Shown here piece after piece: positions 16,793-25,315 of a DNA stretch of 64,000 nt. Source of the stretch: CAWUEX02 sp963921305 (GTDB lineage Bacteria; Pseudomonadota; Alphaproteobacteria; Rhodospirillales; Rhodospirillaceae). The notes under the pieces were generated by a model, which searched no databases, was not told where the DNA came from, and saw only the letters and a program-made list of their open reading frames with translations. The stretch is from assembly GCA_963921305.4 (NCBI GenBank), contig CAWUEX030000002.1, positions 1,612,001 through 1,676,000 on the forward strand, in the 5' to 3' direction. The translations under genes were made by a program, and so were the position numbers. How positions within the stretch are numbered: position 1 is the first letter of the stretch; the number at the start of each line of letters is the position of its first letter.

Positions 16793-17806
16793 CTACTGTG
16801 CGGCCATGGCTTGCGCCGCGAACGCCCGCTTGCCCTCTTGGATCGCGGCATAGACCTCTTCGGCCCGCCCGCCGATTTCATCGACAATCAGTTGATGAGA
16901 AGGCGCGGTCGCCTCAACCCAAGCGGCCCGTTGCTCTGTTGTGAGGCTGTGCATGTTCATGCCGCGCGATACCAGATCGGCCTTCAGGTCTTCCACCAGG
17001 GCGCGGATGTTCTGCCGCGATGGACCAATCGGGAAGAACGCGCCTCGAATGGCGGCCTGCTGCGATGCCGTCAGGCTGTCCCACCATCTCTTATTCGCCA
17101 TCTGGATGCCCTGATCGAACGACTGATGGGTTTCGGTCACGTCGGTCGCGAAGTCCGACAGGGCGTAATAGAAAAACACCATGCTCGACAGGCCGCCATC
17201 GACCAATCCCGTCTGCAAGGCCGGGGCAATGTCGGCGGTGCCGAGCGGGACGGAATCCGCGCCGACGGACCGAAGAAAGGCTTGAGCCGCGAAATTGGGT
17301 GATCCGCGAATTTTCAGTCCTTCCGCATCTTGCGGCGTCAGAACGGGACGTGTCGCATACAGATTGCTCCAGCCCACTTCCGACCAAGCCAAAAAGACCA
17401 ATCCCCGGTCCGCCAAGAACTCGGTAAAGATCGGCTGCAGATAATTGTCGAATACGAAGTCGACTTCCTCAGTCGTCTCGAACAGGAACGGAATCATCGG
17501 CACGGCGGACTCAGGCACAATGCCCGCCAGGCCCCACATGGTGATGCCGCCAATCTGAATGCGGTTGCGCCGCAGCGCCGTCAGCATCTGTTCTTCGGTG
17601 CCGACTTCGCCCCGGATGAAATATTCCAGTTCAATGTCGGGCGCTTCGTCGATCTTCGCTTTGAAGTGATCCCATTCCCGGTCCCATGGCGAGTCTGGCT
17701 GCGCCAGCGCCGTCACCTTGCCCTGGGCAATATCTTGCGCCCCTGCGTCCCAGGGGACGGTCAAGGGAGCGGCGGCTAACAGAACGCATAACACCAGTCT
17801 CAGCAT
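16793..17806 (-). CDS. dctP: TRAP transporter solute receptor DctP
   Basis: The ATG at 17806 follows AGGAGAG at 5-nt spacing and yields 337 residues with a signal peptide ending at DAGAQ. Family features are RGEVGTEEQMLTALRR, PFLFETTEEVDFVF, GLKIRGSPN, whose Arg normally binds the substrate carboxylate, and ALQTGLVDGG. The C-terminus has the DEIGGRAEEVYAAIQEGKRA tail shared with the two orphan receptors at 24263 and 26938. It delivers a periplasmic organic acid to the DctQM permease encoded just downstream. The ligand is unknown. Confidence 0.92.
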   Translation of the reverse strand: MLRLVLCVLLAAAPLTVPWDAGAQDIAQGKVTALAQPDSPWDREWDHFKAKIDEAPDIELEYFIRGEVGTEEQMLTALRRNRIQIGGITMWGLAGIVPESAVPMIPFLFETTEEVDFVFDNYLQPIFTEFLADRGLVFLAWSEVGWSNLYATRPVLTPQDAEGLKIRGSPNFAAQAFLRSVGADSVPLGTADIAPALQTGLVDGGLSSMVFFYYALSDFATDVTETHQSFDQGIQMANKRWWDSLTASQQAAIRGAFFPIGPSRQNIRALVEDLKADLVSRGMNMHSLTTEQRAAWVEATAPSHQLIVDEIGGRAEEVYAAIQEGKRAFAAQAMAAQ

Positions 17807-17848
17807 GGAAACTCTCCTGATCACGCCACCTTAATCTAGCATTCCCCG

Positions 17849-17873
17849 ATGGCACCGGTACATTTAGTGCCAT
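17849..17873. promoter_or_regulatory. 7-bp inverted repeat upstream of the TRAP operon
   Basis: ATGGCAC (17849-17855) and GTGCCAT (17867-17873) form a perfect inverted repeat with an 11-bp spacer. It sits in the 86-bp gap between the divergent dctP and CpeT-like genes, 43 bp before the dctP start. The arm spacing of about two helical turns suits a dimeric repressor. No regulator gene is adjacent, so the assignment is tentative. Confidence 0.4.
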
Positions 17874-17892
17874 GTGCTTGGAGGTCAAATTC

Positions 17893-18537
17893 ATGCGATC
17901 ACTTCTTACGATCTGTCTCAGTCTGGCCGTGTTCGGATTTGACTCTCGTTTTGCTATGGCCGCTCAACCAGACATTGAGACCGTGGTGGCGTGGACCCAG
18001 GGTGCGTTTTCAAACGAACGGCAGGTGGCGAGCGTAGACGCCGGAGAATCACCCGGCCTGTTGTTTCCGGTCTTCCGGCAGGTTGAGATCCCCGCGTTCG
18101 GCGATCACGTCATCTACCTCCAATGGCCGATGGAGGCGCCGGATGGAGACCTCCAGCGCCAGCGTATCTGGGCGTTCCACAAGAACGGCGATGGCTCCGT
18201 CGTCATGAAGTTTTATACTCTTAAAAACCCTGACCAGTGGCGCGATGCGCATCTCGACCCTGAAAAGGTGCGCGACATGACGGTGGACGATGTCATCGCT
18301 TATCCGGACACCTGCACCCTTCCTGTTTATTCGGCGGGTGAGGAGTTCCGCACCGCCATCCCGCCGACGTGCAGCATCGTCTCGCAAAGCACACGCACCA
18401 CCATGACCATTCAATCGTTGATCACGATTGCGCCGGATCGGATGACTTATATGGAGTTCGGCGTGGCGGGGGACGGCAAGATGATTTTTCAGGTCCCGGC
18501 GTCGGGCGCTTACGTGTTTGACAAATTGGCGCCCTAA
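17893..18537 (+). CDS. CpeT/CpcT-like secreted protein
   Basis: The start at 17893 follows GGAGG at 8-nt spacing; the product has 214 residues with a signal peptide ending near AMAA. Family-type features are VVAWTQGAFSNERQV near the mature N-terminus, HVIYLQWPMEAPDGDLQRQR, in which YxQ...RQR is the most recognisable CpeT element, and two later cysteines in PDTCTLP and PPTCSIV. In cyanobacteria CpeT/CpcT proteins attach bilins to phycobiliproteins. No such proteins are expected here, so a different ligand-binding role in the periplasm is more likely. It is divergent from the TRAP operon. Confidence 0.65.
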   Translation: MRSLLTICLSLAVFGFDSRFAMAAQPDIETVVAWTQGAFSNERQVASVDAGESPGLLFPVFRQVEIPAFGDHVIYLQWPMEAPDGDLQRQRIWAFHKNGDGSVVMKFYTLKNPDQWRDAHLDPEKVRDMTVDDVIAYPDTCTLPVYSAGEEFRTAIPPTCSIVSQSTRTTMTIQSLITIAPDRMTYMEFGVAGDGKMIFQVPASGAYVFDKLAP

Positions 18538-18782
18538 TCCCGCGGCGTGTCTCGCAGGGAGATGTCCGCCATCGGTTTGCGGTGCGGACCCGGATAGGGT
18601 GGGGTGCGCCAAATCACAGCGCAGAAGAACCCGTGAGAGACAGCAAAGAACAGCCAGACCGGCCACGGCGGCACTGCGCCTAGAAGCACAAACGTCATGG
18701 TCATCAGCGTCACGAACACGGCAATGGTCATCCATGTGACGACGCGTTTGCGGTTCATGGTCTGGGCGCGCTTGTTTGGCAT
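18534..18782 (-). CDS. Small two-helix membrane protein
   Basis: The 82-residue protein has a basic N-terminus and two hydrophobic stretches, about residues 16-36 (TWMTIAVFVTLMTMTFVLLG) and 41-58 (VWLFFAVSHGFFCAVIW), with a short polar tail. Its 3' end overlaps that of the CpeT-like gene by 4 bp in convergent order. Codon use is like its neighbours, which supports a real gene. No family is recognised. Confidence 0.55.
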   Translation of the reverse strand: MPNKRAQTMNRKRVVTWMTIAVFVTLMTMTFVLLGAVPPWPVWLFFAVSHGFFCAVIWRTPPYPGPHRKPMADISLRDTPRD

Positions 18783-18868
18783 GACTACACCATATCGACC
18801 GCTCGCACGGATCGCAATTCAAGGACGGGCGGTAAGTGTCATAGACCCTGCCGCAAAACCGGTTACAC

Positions 18869-18896
18869 TGCGCAAACTCTTCCTCACCTTGCGCAA
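18869..18896. promoter_or_regulatory. Paired TGCGCAA sites 21 bp apart upstream of the GST gene
   Basis: TGCGCAA occurs at 18869-18875 and again at 18890-18896, exactly 21 bp (two helical turns) apart. Each contains the palindrome TGCGCA, so the pair can also be read as an inverted repeat (TGCGCAA ... TTGCGCA, 13-bp spacer). A T6 run follows at 18898. The block is 16-43 bp upstream of the GST start. It may be a tandem operator or, with the T-run, a weak terminator or attenuator. Confidence 0.45.
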
Positions 18897-18911
18897 TTTT
18901 TTGAGGGTTCG

Positions 18912-19598
18912 ATGATCGATCTGTATTACTGGCCGACGCCAAACGGCCACAAGGTCCCCATCATGCTTGAGGAATGCGGGCTGGACTATGAAGTCCATCC
19001 CATCAACATGCTCAAGGGCGATCAGTTCGAGCCCGCGTACCTGAAGATCAACCCCAACAATAAGATTCCAGCCATCGTCGACCGCGACGGCCCAGGTGGC
19101 AAACCGTATACCGTGTTCGAGTCCGGCGCCATTTTGCTTTATCTCGCCGACAAGACCGGCAAGTTCATTCCGCAGGACGAGGCCGGGCGGTTCGATGTCA
19201 TTCAGTGGCTGTTTTTTCAAATGGCCAATGTCGGACCCATGTTCGGCCAGTGTGGGCACTTCCTGCAGTATGCGCCGGAGCGCATCCAATACGGCATCGA
19301 CCGCTATCAAAACGAAACCAAACGTCTCTATCGTGTGATGGATAAGCGGCTGGACACGGTCGATTACCTTGCCGGTGAATACTCCATCGCCGATATGGCG
19401 ACCTATCCGTGGGTGAAGATCAACCACTTTCACGAAATCGAGATCGACGAGTATCCCAACGTCAAGCGTTGGCGTGAAGCCGTGGGCAGCCGCCCGGCCG
19501 TGGAAAAAGGCTGCGCCCTGCTCGAAGACGTTATGAAGCTGGGTGATCCCGACGACGAAGCCTTCGACAATCTCTTCAACAAACAAAAGACGATTTAG
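18912..19598 (+). CDS. yfcG: YfcG-type glutathione S-transferase
   Basis: The 228-residue protein opens MIDLYYWPTPNGHK, placing Thr9 and Asn11 at the positions that replace the catalytic Ser/Tyr in E. coli YfcG, a GSH-dependent disulfide-bond reductase of the Nu class. Further matches are NPNNKIPAIVD (cis-Pro), FESGAILLYLADKTG (GSH-binding Glu-Ser) and the C-terminal all-helical domain with YSIADMATYPWV. GAGGG precedes the ATG. The next gene starts 7 bp later, so the two are probably cotranscribed. A role in thiol homeostasis is likely. Confidence 0.88.
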   Translation: MIDLYYWPTPNGHKVPIMLEECGLDYEVHPINMLKGDQFEPAYLKINPNNKIPAIVDRDGPGGKPYTVFESGAILLYLADKTGKFIPQDEAGRFDVIQWLFFQMANVGPMFGQCGHFLQYAPERIQYGIDRYQNETKRLYRVMDKRLDTVDYLAGEYSIADMATYPWVKINHFHEIEIDEYPNVKRWREAVGSRPAVEKGCALLEDVMKLGDPDDEAFDNLFNKQKTI

Positions 19599-19604
19599 CC
19601 CGCC

Positions 19605-20156
19605 ATGCTGCTCGACCGTGACCGCTCCCAAGTTCTAATCGTCGATGTGCAGGAACGCCTGCTTCCGGCCATGCATGACGGCGAGCGCATGGTCGAGCGT
19701 TGTGGTCTGTTGCTTCAGGGCGCAGCGGAATTGGGCATTCCGGTGACCGTGTCGGAGCAATACCGCAAAGGCCTCGGCCCGACAGTGGAGCGCTTGGACA
19801 ATCTCAAAGGCGACGCCACCGTCATGGAGAAAATGCATTTCTCCTGTGCCGCCGACCCAGACATGCTCAAACATATTTCCGACACCGCGTTAAACGGACG
19901 CCGCCAACTTGTCGTCGCCGGGATTGAATCTCACGTGTGTGTGCTGCAATCCGCGCTCGGGTTCAAACAGGCGGGACTCGACGTGTTCGTGGCGATGGAT
20001 GCCACCACGTCGCGCCTGCAAAGCAGCGTCGATCTCGCCCATGACCGCTTCACGGCCAACCGGGTCTCCGCGATCAATGTCGAGATGGCGTTGTTCGAAT
20101 GGATGCACGTCTCCGGCACGCCGGAATTCAAGACCATCAGCAAACTGGTGAAGTAG
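19605..20156 (+). CDS. Isochorismatase-like cysteine hydrolase
   Basis: The 183-residue protein has the cysteine-hydrolase triad of the family: Asp14 in LIVDVQ, Lys76 in VMEKMHFS and Cys112 in IESHVCVLQ. The cis-peptide region GIESH before the Cys is also typical. Members hydrolyse amides or isochorismate-type ethers; a short form without extra domains, like this one, resembles YcaC or nicotinamidase-like proteins of unknown substrate. It follows the GST gene by 7 bp, and that pairing hints at detoxification. Confidence 0.85.
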   Translation: MLLDRDRSQVLIVDVQERLLPAMHDGERMVERCGLLLQGAAELGIPVTVSEQYRKGLGPTVERLDNLKGDATVMEKMHFSCAADPDMLKHISDTALNGRRQLVVAGIESHVCVLQSALGFKQAGLDVFVAMDATTSRLQSSVDLAHDRFTANRVSAINVEMALFEWMHVSGTPEFKTISKLVK

Positions 20157-20170
20157 CGCCTCGTCGCGCG

Positions 20171-21088
20171 TTACAGCGTCATCGGTTCGCGCGCGTCCAT
20201 GTAGCCGTAGAACGCATTGGTGTGGCCTTCCCAGGGAATGTCCGAGGAGAACAACTCGGGATGCCGGTCCTCAAACCATTTCAGATTTTTTGACGGCACA
20301 CCTGAGGGGTCCATCATCTTTTTGCCGAATCCGGTCCAGCCCATGTAGGCCAACTCCGGCCCCATTCCGAGCCACGGCACCACCACGCTTTGACCGGTGA
20401 TAGTGTAATCGGTTGGCGCATAGGATTGATCCGGATCGCGCACGTCGGCGACCTTGGCGCGGTAGATCGTCTCCATGTTGGTCCAGTTCTTATCGCCCGC
20501 CGCTTCCACCGGCCATTTCTTTGGATCAAGCGTGTGAGGCCCGCTGTACCGGTAATCCCGCTGCATCCAGAAATCCTCGCCCGCGACTGTCTTGGGCAGG
20601 TCAATGGACAAGGTCCGTTCGCTGTCGGACCCCACACCCAGGTGAATGCCGGCATTGGAGATATGCGTATCCAGTGGTCCGTCCTTGGCGTGAAACGGGT
20701 AGACTGTGCGTTCGGTGATTGGGTTGACCATGCGGTCAACGATCTCGCGGGTGTTGATGTCCCAAAACACCATGCCTTCCCAGCCGCGGGACGTGTACAT
20801 GCCGTCGTCATCGCGGGTGACGATGCGGCGGATGAGGGTGTCATGGCCGACCGTGGTGACAGGCAGGCGCCCCGGTACGATCAGGTCCCAGTGGCCCATG
20901 AACCACCACCAGTGCTCGCCCGGCTCCAGGTTGGAGTACAGCTTCATGAAGGCGGTGAAGGGATCGACGCCCGCATCGCCGGTGTTGGCAGCGCGCGGGG
21001 AGGACACCATGCTATCGGTGAACAGGGTCGTTGCCATCACGCCCAAGCCCGTGAGAGCCGTACGCCGATTCACATTTAGATCCGTCAT
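20171..21088 (-). CDS. DUF1838-type exported protein
   Basis: The start at 21088 follows GGAGG at 8-nt spacing; 305 residues result. The N-terminus NVNRRTALTGLGVMATTLF has a twin-arginine-like start, so folded export through Tat is plausible, although the motif is short of the full consensus. The body has YSNLEPGEHWWWFMGHWDLIVPG, MYTSRGWEGMVFWDINT and many Trp and Tyr residues, which I recognise as DUF1838-like. No enzyme activity is established. It stands alone between the isochorismatase and threonine ammonia-lyase genes. Confidence 0.6.
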   Translation of the reverse strand: MTDLNVNRRTALTGLGVMATTLFTDSMVSSPRAANTGDAGVDPFTAFMKLYSNLEPGEHWWWFMGHWDLIVPGRLPVTTVGHDTLIRRIVTRDDDGMYTSRGWEGMVFWDINTREIVDRMVNPITERTVYPFHAKDGPLDTHISNAGIHLGVGSDSERTLSIDLPKTVAGEDFWMQRDYRYSGPHTLDPKKWPVEAAGDKNWTNMETIYRAKVADVRDPDQSYAPTDYTITGQSVVVPWLGMGPELAYMGWTGFGKKMMDPSGVPSKNLKWFEDRHPELFSSDIPWEGHTNAFYGYMDAREPMTL

Positions 21089-21146
21089 CGCGTCATCCTC
21101 CGTTCTTACCCGAGAGCTTGGCACAGGGAGCGGTGCAAAGAAATCT

Positions 21147-22364
21147 TTAGGGTGCGGTCGGGTCCTTGATGCGGATGGTAAACCCTTCTTCCGTCAACCG
21201 GTCGATCACTTCCTTGGCGTGGTCTTCGCCGCGGGTTTCGATGGTGATGTTGAGCCGCGCCGCGCTCGCCGACAGGTCCATGGCGAAGCGGGTGTGCGCC
21301 ACTTCCAACACGTTGGCGCCGAGATCGGCACAAATTCCGGCGACCGCATGCAGCTGGCCGGGCTTGTCGGGCATGGCGATCGACAACGTGAGCACCTGAC
21401 CCAGCCGCACCAGGTCGCGCATCAGCACCGACGACAACATGCGCCCGTCGATGTTGCCACCAGAAAGAATAAGACCAACGTTGCGCCCGGCGAACAGCTC
21501 CGGATATTCCAGCAGTGCCGCCAGTCCCGCCGCGCCCGCGCCTTCCGCGACGACTTTGTCGCGGGACAGAAACATTGATACGGCCCGCTCCATCCCGGTT
21601 TCGGATACGGTCAGCACGTCGCTGACATGCTCTTGGATGCAGGGCAGGGGGGCCGTGCCCATGGTTTTCACCGCGATCCCTTCGCCGATAGTTGATCCCT
21701 CGCACGGCGAAGACTGTTGTTTGAGCGCGTTGCTCAAGGACGGGTACAACTCCGGCTCCACACCGATGACTTCGACATTAGGTTTGAGGCCTTTCGCCGC
21801 GGTCGCCGTTCCCGCGATCAAACCGCCGCCGCCGACCGGCACGAGCACCACATCTAGGTCGGACGCATCTTCCATCAGCTCAAGGCCGATGGTGCCCTGA
21901 CCGGCGATCACCGCGTCGTCATCATAGGGGTGAACAAAGGTCAGCCCTTTTTCATCTGCCAGGGCCTGGGCGTGCGCGGCTGCATCTTCTAGAGTCTCAC
22001 CTTCCAGCTCGACGGTCGCGCCGTATTCGCTGGTTTTGCGCACCTTCACGAAAGGCGTGCCCTTCGGCATGACGATCACCGCCGGAATATTCAGGCGTCC
22101 TGCTTGAAAGGCGACTCCTTGTGCATGGTTGCCTGCAGACATCGCGACCACGCCGCGCGCTTTTTCGTCCTCACTCAGCAAGGACATTCGGGCCAGCGCG
22201 CCGCGGGCTTTGAACGCGCCTGTATGCTGCAGGTTTTCGTATTTCACGGTCACGGATGTACCGGTGCGCCGTGACAACGCCTCCGACGCTCGCGTTGGCG
22301 TGCGCATCACGCCGCTCGCAATGCGCTCCGCGGCGGCTTGAATATCTTTCAAGACAACGGTCAT
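21147..22364 (-). CDS. ilvA: Threonine ammonia-lyase
   Basis: The 405-residue PLP enzyme has the Schiff-base lysine Lys52 in TGAFKARGA, SAGNHAQGVAFQA (substrate loop), VPVGGGGLIAGTA (phosphate loop) and a C-terminal ACT-like domain from about residue 325 (IAMPDKPGQLHAVAGICADL). This is the short form with one ACT-like domain. It deaminates threonine, and often serine, to 2-oxobutanoate, feeding isoleucine synthesis or catabolism. GAGG lies 6 nt before the ATG. No other isoleucine genes are nearby, so a biosynthetic or degradative role cannot be fixed. Confidence 0.92.
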   Translation of the reverse strand: MTVVLKDIQAAAERIASGVMRTPTRASEALSRRTGTSVTVKYENLQHTGAFKARGALARMSLLSEDEKARGVVAMSAGNHAQGVAFQAGRLNIPAVIVMPKGTPFVKVRKTSEYGATVELEGETLEDAAAHAQALADEKGLTFVHPYDDDAVIAGQGTIGLELMEDASDLDVVLVPVGGGGLIAGTATAAKGLKPNVEVIGVEPELYPSLSNALKQQSSPCEGSTIGEGIAVKTMGTAPLPCIQEHVSDVLTVSETGMERAVSMFLSRDKVVAEGAGAAGLAALLEYPELFAGRNVGLILSGGNIDGRMLSSVLMRDLVRLGQVLTLSIAMPDKPGQLHAVAGICADLGANVLEVAHTRFAMDLSASAARLNITIETRGEDHAKEVIDRLTEEGFTIRIKDPTAP

Positions 22365-22469
22365 GACTCACCTCGAACCGAGGTGTCTGATGGTAAGGAT
22401 GTGAACTGTTGTGGGACCATGATCGCCGGTCTCCAAAAATTAGGTGGATAAGAACTGCGCCAACGGCAC

Positions 22470-22501
22470 GAAAAACGCCCGGATCTCCCTAGAGAGCCGG
22501 G
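22470..22501 (-). terminator. Intrinsic terminator after the FkbM gene
   Basis: On the minus strand CCCGG-C-TCTC, loop TAGG, GAGA-T-CCGGG (22501-22478) forms a 9-bp hairpin with one mismatch and is followed by CGTTTTTCG. It lies about 80 bp past the FkbM stop and ahead of the ilvA start, so it would separate the two genes. On the plus strand no T-run follows. Confidence 0.7.
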
Positions 22502-22580
22502 TTCATAATTCGAGCAATGGCGGTCCTGACGATCATGGCGTCACGCTTAGCAGCCTATGAGATTGAGGTCTAGACCCCAC

Positions 22581-23339
22581 TCACGTGGGCCGGAAGATAA
22601 AGTTGAAGACGTAATCGCTCTTGTGTGCCGGGGCACGGTGCTGTGCGTCCGGGTTGAACGCGGCGATGGGCTTGATAACGGAACCTTCATCGGCAAAGTG
22701 AGCGCTGTATCCCAGCGCCGTCACGTCAGCGATCAAGTCTTCGATATTCCGGCCCGTATGCCGTTCCTCAAGCTCGATCAACATCACTGGTTTGAAGTGA
22801 GCAATGGTGCCGCGCGCGCCGGCCAATACCTGGCTTTCATAGCCCTCAACGTCGATCTTGATAAATCCCACGTTGGAGAACGCGCAGGCATCCAGCGTGC
22901 GGGTTTCCACGGATATCTTTCCATGGGGCTCTTCCGCCCGCGCCGGACGAAGCGAGCTCATTTGATTGGAATAACCACGTCCCCGGCGCGGCACATACAG
23001 GTCCTGGTGACCGTCTTTGTCTGAAAGCGCGATGGTGTGAACGGACACGTTGTCGGGCAAGGCACGTTGCAGCCAGCGCACCGCTTTGGGGTTCGGTTCG
23101 AACGCATGCACGTGAGACGCTAAGCGCGCCAGCGCTCGGGTGTAAACGCCTTTGTTGGCGCCAACGTCGATGGCCACGCGGCCGCGGGGCACTAGCTCGG
23201 GGAGCAAGGACAACTCACGCTCGCCATTTTTGAGATTTTTGTTCTCGAGATAGCGCGCGTAGAGGTCCGGCGGCACCAGCGCGTATTTCAGCCACTCGCC
23301 CGGGGTAAAACGCGGTGTGTACGGGTCGGCATCTCTCAT
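22581..23339 (-). CDS. FkbM-family methyltransferase
   Basis: The product has 252 residues from the ATG at 23339; a GTG at 23375 is an alternative start with GGGA close by. FkbM motifs are VAIDVGANKGVYTRAL (SAM loop), HVHAFEPNPKAVRWLQ, VETRTLDACAF and NVGFIKIDVEGYESQVLAGA, the most diagnostic segment. Family members O-methylate sugars or polyketides. No glycan cluster is adjacent, though glycosyltransferase genes occur elsewhere in the window. It is divergent from the DMT transporter gene and ends before an intrinsic terminator. Confidence 0.85.
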   Translation of the reverse strand: MRDADPYTPRFTPGEWLKYALVPPDLYARYLENKNLKNGERELSLLPELVPRGRVAIDVGANKGVYTRALARLASHVHAFEPNPKAVRWLQRALPDNVSVHTIALSDKDGHQDLYVPRRGRGYSNQMSSLRPARAEEPHGKISVETRTLDACAFSNVGFIKIDVEGYESQVLAGARGTIAHFKPVMLIELEERHTGRNIEDLIADVTALGYSAHFADEGSVIKPIAAFNPDAQHRAPAHKSDYVFNFIFRPT

Positions 23340-23402
23340 AGGTCTTGTGATAGCATGCCGCGGCAGGTACCACACGGTCCCGTTCAGTTGATTGGTCCAA
23401 TC

Positions 23403-24335
23403 ATGTCCGCGAGCCCATCAATTCCCGTCGCCGGTGAAAATCGTCCGTTTGGCATCGGCCTCATGCTCGGCGCCATGCTGACCATGACGGCGATGGACAC
23501 GGCGGTGAAGTGGGCTGTCGCCGATTACAGCCTGCAGCAGGTCAACTTCATCCGCAGTATTGCGGCCATGCTGACGCTGGCGCCGTTGATCTGGAAGGAT
23601 GGAGGGCTGCGCGCGCTGAGAACCGAACGCCCCTGGGTGCATGTCTGGCGCACCAGCCTGATGATCGTCATCAGCTACACGTGGTTTTATGCCCTGCGTT
23701 ACATGAAGCTCGCCGATATCGCCGCCATCGTCATGGTCTCACCGCTGATGATCACCGCGTTGTCGGCGCCCTTGCTGGGTGAAAAGGTTGGCCTGCGCCG
23801 TTGGCTCGCCGTCGGCGTCGGCTTCATCGGCATGCTCATCATCGTGCGGCCCGGCTTTGGTGTGTTTCAGCCCATCGCGCTGATCGCGGTGCTGGTGGCT
23901 TTTGGCTACGCCATGCTGATTCTCTCCAACCGCGCCAACCGCGAGCGGGAGACCCTGTCGTCGCTGACATATTATCCTCTTATCGGAATCTTCGTGGTCT
24001 CGGGTTTGCTGTCGCCTTTGGACTGGACCACGCCCGATACCTTCGCTTGGTCGGCCATGTTGTTCGTCGGTATCTGCGCCGGTCTCGGTCACCTCTGTCT
24101 GACCCTGGCGTTCCGCTATGCGTCACCGCCTGTTTTGGCGCCGTTGGAATACACCGGGCTGCTGTGGGCGGTGTTATTCGGCTATGTCTTTTTCAATGAG
24201 TTGCCAGACCAGTTCACCGTCATCGGCATGGTGTTGATCGCCGGTGCTGGTGTGTTCGTGGTTTACCGCGAAGCCGTGCTGTCGTCCGAGCCAGTGCCGG
24301 AAACCCCCGCGGCGAAGGCTGATCTGCCCTCCTGA
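23403..24335 (+). CDS. DMT-superfamily transporter (EamA type)
   Basis: The 310-residue protein starts at 23403 and contains ten hydrophobic helices in two EamA repeats. The first repeat starts near MLTMTAMDTAVKW and VNFIRSIAAML; the second near ALIAVLVAFGYAMLIL and LEYTGLLWAVLFGYVFFNE. Such proteins export or import small metabolites such as amino acids, nucleosides or drugs. Its last 24 codons overlap the 3' end of the convergent DctP receptor gene by 73 bp, which is unusually long. Confidence 0.88.
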   Translation: MSASPSIPVAGENRPFGIGLMLGAMLTMTAMDTAVKWAVADYSLQQVNFIRSIAAMLTLAPLIWKDGGLRALRTERPWVHVWRTSLMIVISYTWFYALRYMKLADIAAIVMVSPLMITALSAPLLGEKVGLRRWLAVGVGFIGMLIIVRPGFGVFQPIALIAVLVAFGYAMLILSNRANRERETLSSLTYYPLIGIFVVSGLLSPLDWTTPDTFAWSAMLFVGICAGLGHLCLTLAFRYASPPVLAPLEYTGLLWAVLFGYVFFNELPDQFTVIGMVLIAGAGVFVVYREAVLSSEPVPETPAAKADLPS

Positions 24336-25315
24336 ATGATATCGTAGAGCCGCGCGGCCTCACCGCCGATCTCGTCGATGAGAAGACGATGTGTTCCCTC
24401 GGTCGCCGCTTTCCATGCGGCACGCTCAGTGTCGGTCAGTGTGATTAGCTGGGCGCCCTGACTCGCCGAATAGTCCAGCGCGTCAACGCCCTCGGCGCGC
24501 ACATCGTCGCGCACCACTTGAGTCGGCGCAATGCCCAGGCCCACCTGTGCCTGCTGACTTGAAGTCAGGCCGTCAAACCAGCGCTTGTTGGCAAACACGG
24601 CACCCGGATTCAAACCGTGGCGGGTAAGCGTGATGTAGGGCGCCAGTTCATAGAGCGCGACCGTGCGGTACATTGCCGTGTTGGTCGCTCCACCGGCCAG
24701 CATGCCGGTTTGCAGTCCGGGCACCAGATCGGCGAAGGGCAATTGCGCCACGTCCGCGCCGATGGCTTGCAGAAACACCCGTGCGGCTGGTCCGCCTGCA
24801 GCGCGCATGCGCATCCCTTTGACATCTGCAGGAACGCGCACTGGAGTTTGGGAAAACACGTTAAACCAGCCGGAGTCGATCCACTGCAGAAAGGTCAGTC
24901 CCCGTTCCGCGAAGAGGTCCTCGGTCAGGGCAGTGACAAAGTTGTCGAGGACGAAGTCCGCCTCTTCGAACGAATCAAACAGATACGGTGCCATCAGCAG
25001 GCTCATTTCCGGCACGGCAGCGGAGGTGCCCGGCGTGCTTAACATGGACATCTGTGCCCGCCCGCGCCGCACGGCTGCCGCCATGCTTTCTTCCGTGCCG
25101 ACCTGACCGTCGATCAACAGAATGACATCGACGTCAGCGCCCCAGTTCTGTTCAAGGCGCTGTTCGGTGGCTTCAAACTTGTTGCGGAGCTGGCCCTCGC
25201 CGGGGACCAGCGAGACGATGTTGACGATGTCCTGTGCGCTGGCCGGCGTCAGGAACGTGCAAAAGCAGAGGGCAAGGGCGGTAGCGCGAAACGAAGACGT
25301 CACTTTTGCGCGCAT
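24263..25315 (-). CDS. Orphan TRAP solute receptor (DctP family), copy 2
   Basis: The 350-residue receptor has a signal peptide ending at TPASAQ. It shares DGQVGTEESMAAAVRRGR, PYLFDSFEEADFVLDNF, GMRMRAAGGPAARVFLQAIG, with the ligand-binding Arg, and the tail DEIGGEAARLYDIIQEGRSA with the receptor at 16793. No dctQ or dctM gene is beside it, so it may use the permease at 14795-16680 or one elsewhere. Its start overlaps the end of the methyltransferase gene by 16 bp, and its last 73 bp overlap the convergent DMT gene. Confidence 0.82.
   Translation of the reverse strand: MRAKVTSSFRATALALCFCTFLTPASAQDIVNIVSLVPGEGQLRNKFEATEQRLEQNWGADVDVILLIDGQVGTEESMAAAVRRGRAQMSMLSTPGTSAAVPEMSLLMAPYLFDSFEEADFVLDNFVTALTEDLFAERGLTFLQWIDSGWFNVFSQTPVRVPADVKGMRMRAAGGPAARVFLQAIGADVAQLPFADLVPGLQTGMLAGGATNTAMYRTVALYELAPYITLTRHGLNPGAVFANKRWFDGLTSSQQAQVGLGIAPTQVVRDDVRAEGVDALDYSASQGAQLITLTDTERAAWKAATEGTHRLLIDEIGGEAARLYDIIQEGRSAFAAGVSGTGSDDSTASR

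Noticed and set aside
16681..16887. Upstream extension of the dctQ frame
   Set aside because: It overlaps the dctP 3' end, has Arg/Pro-rich shadow composition and would give an over-long DctQ.
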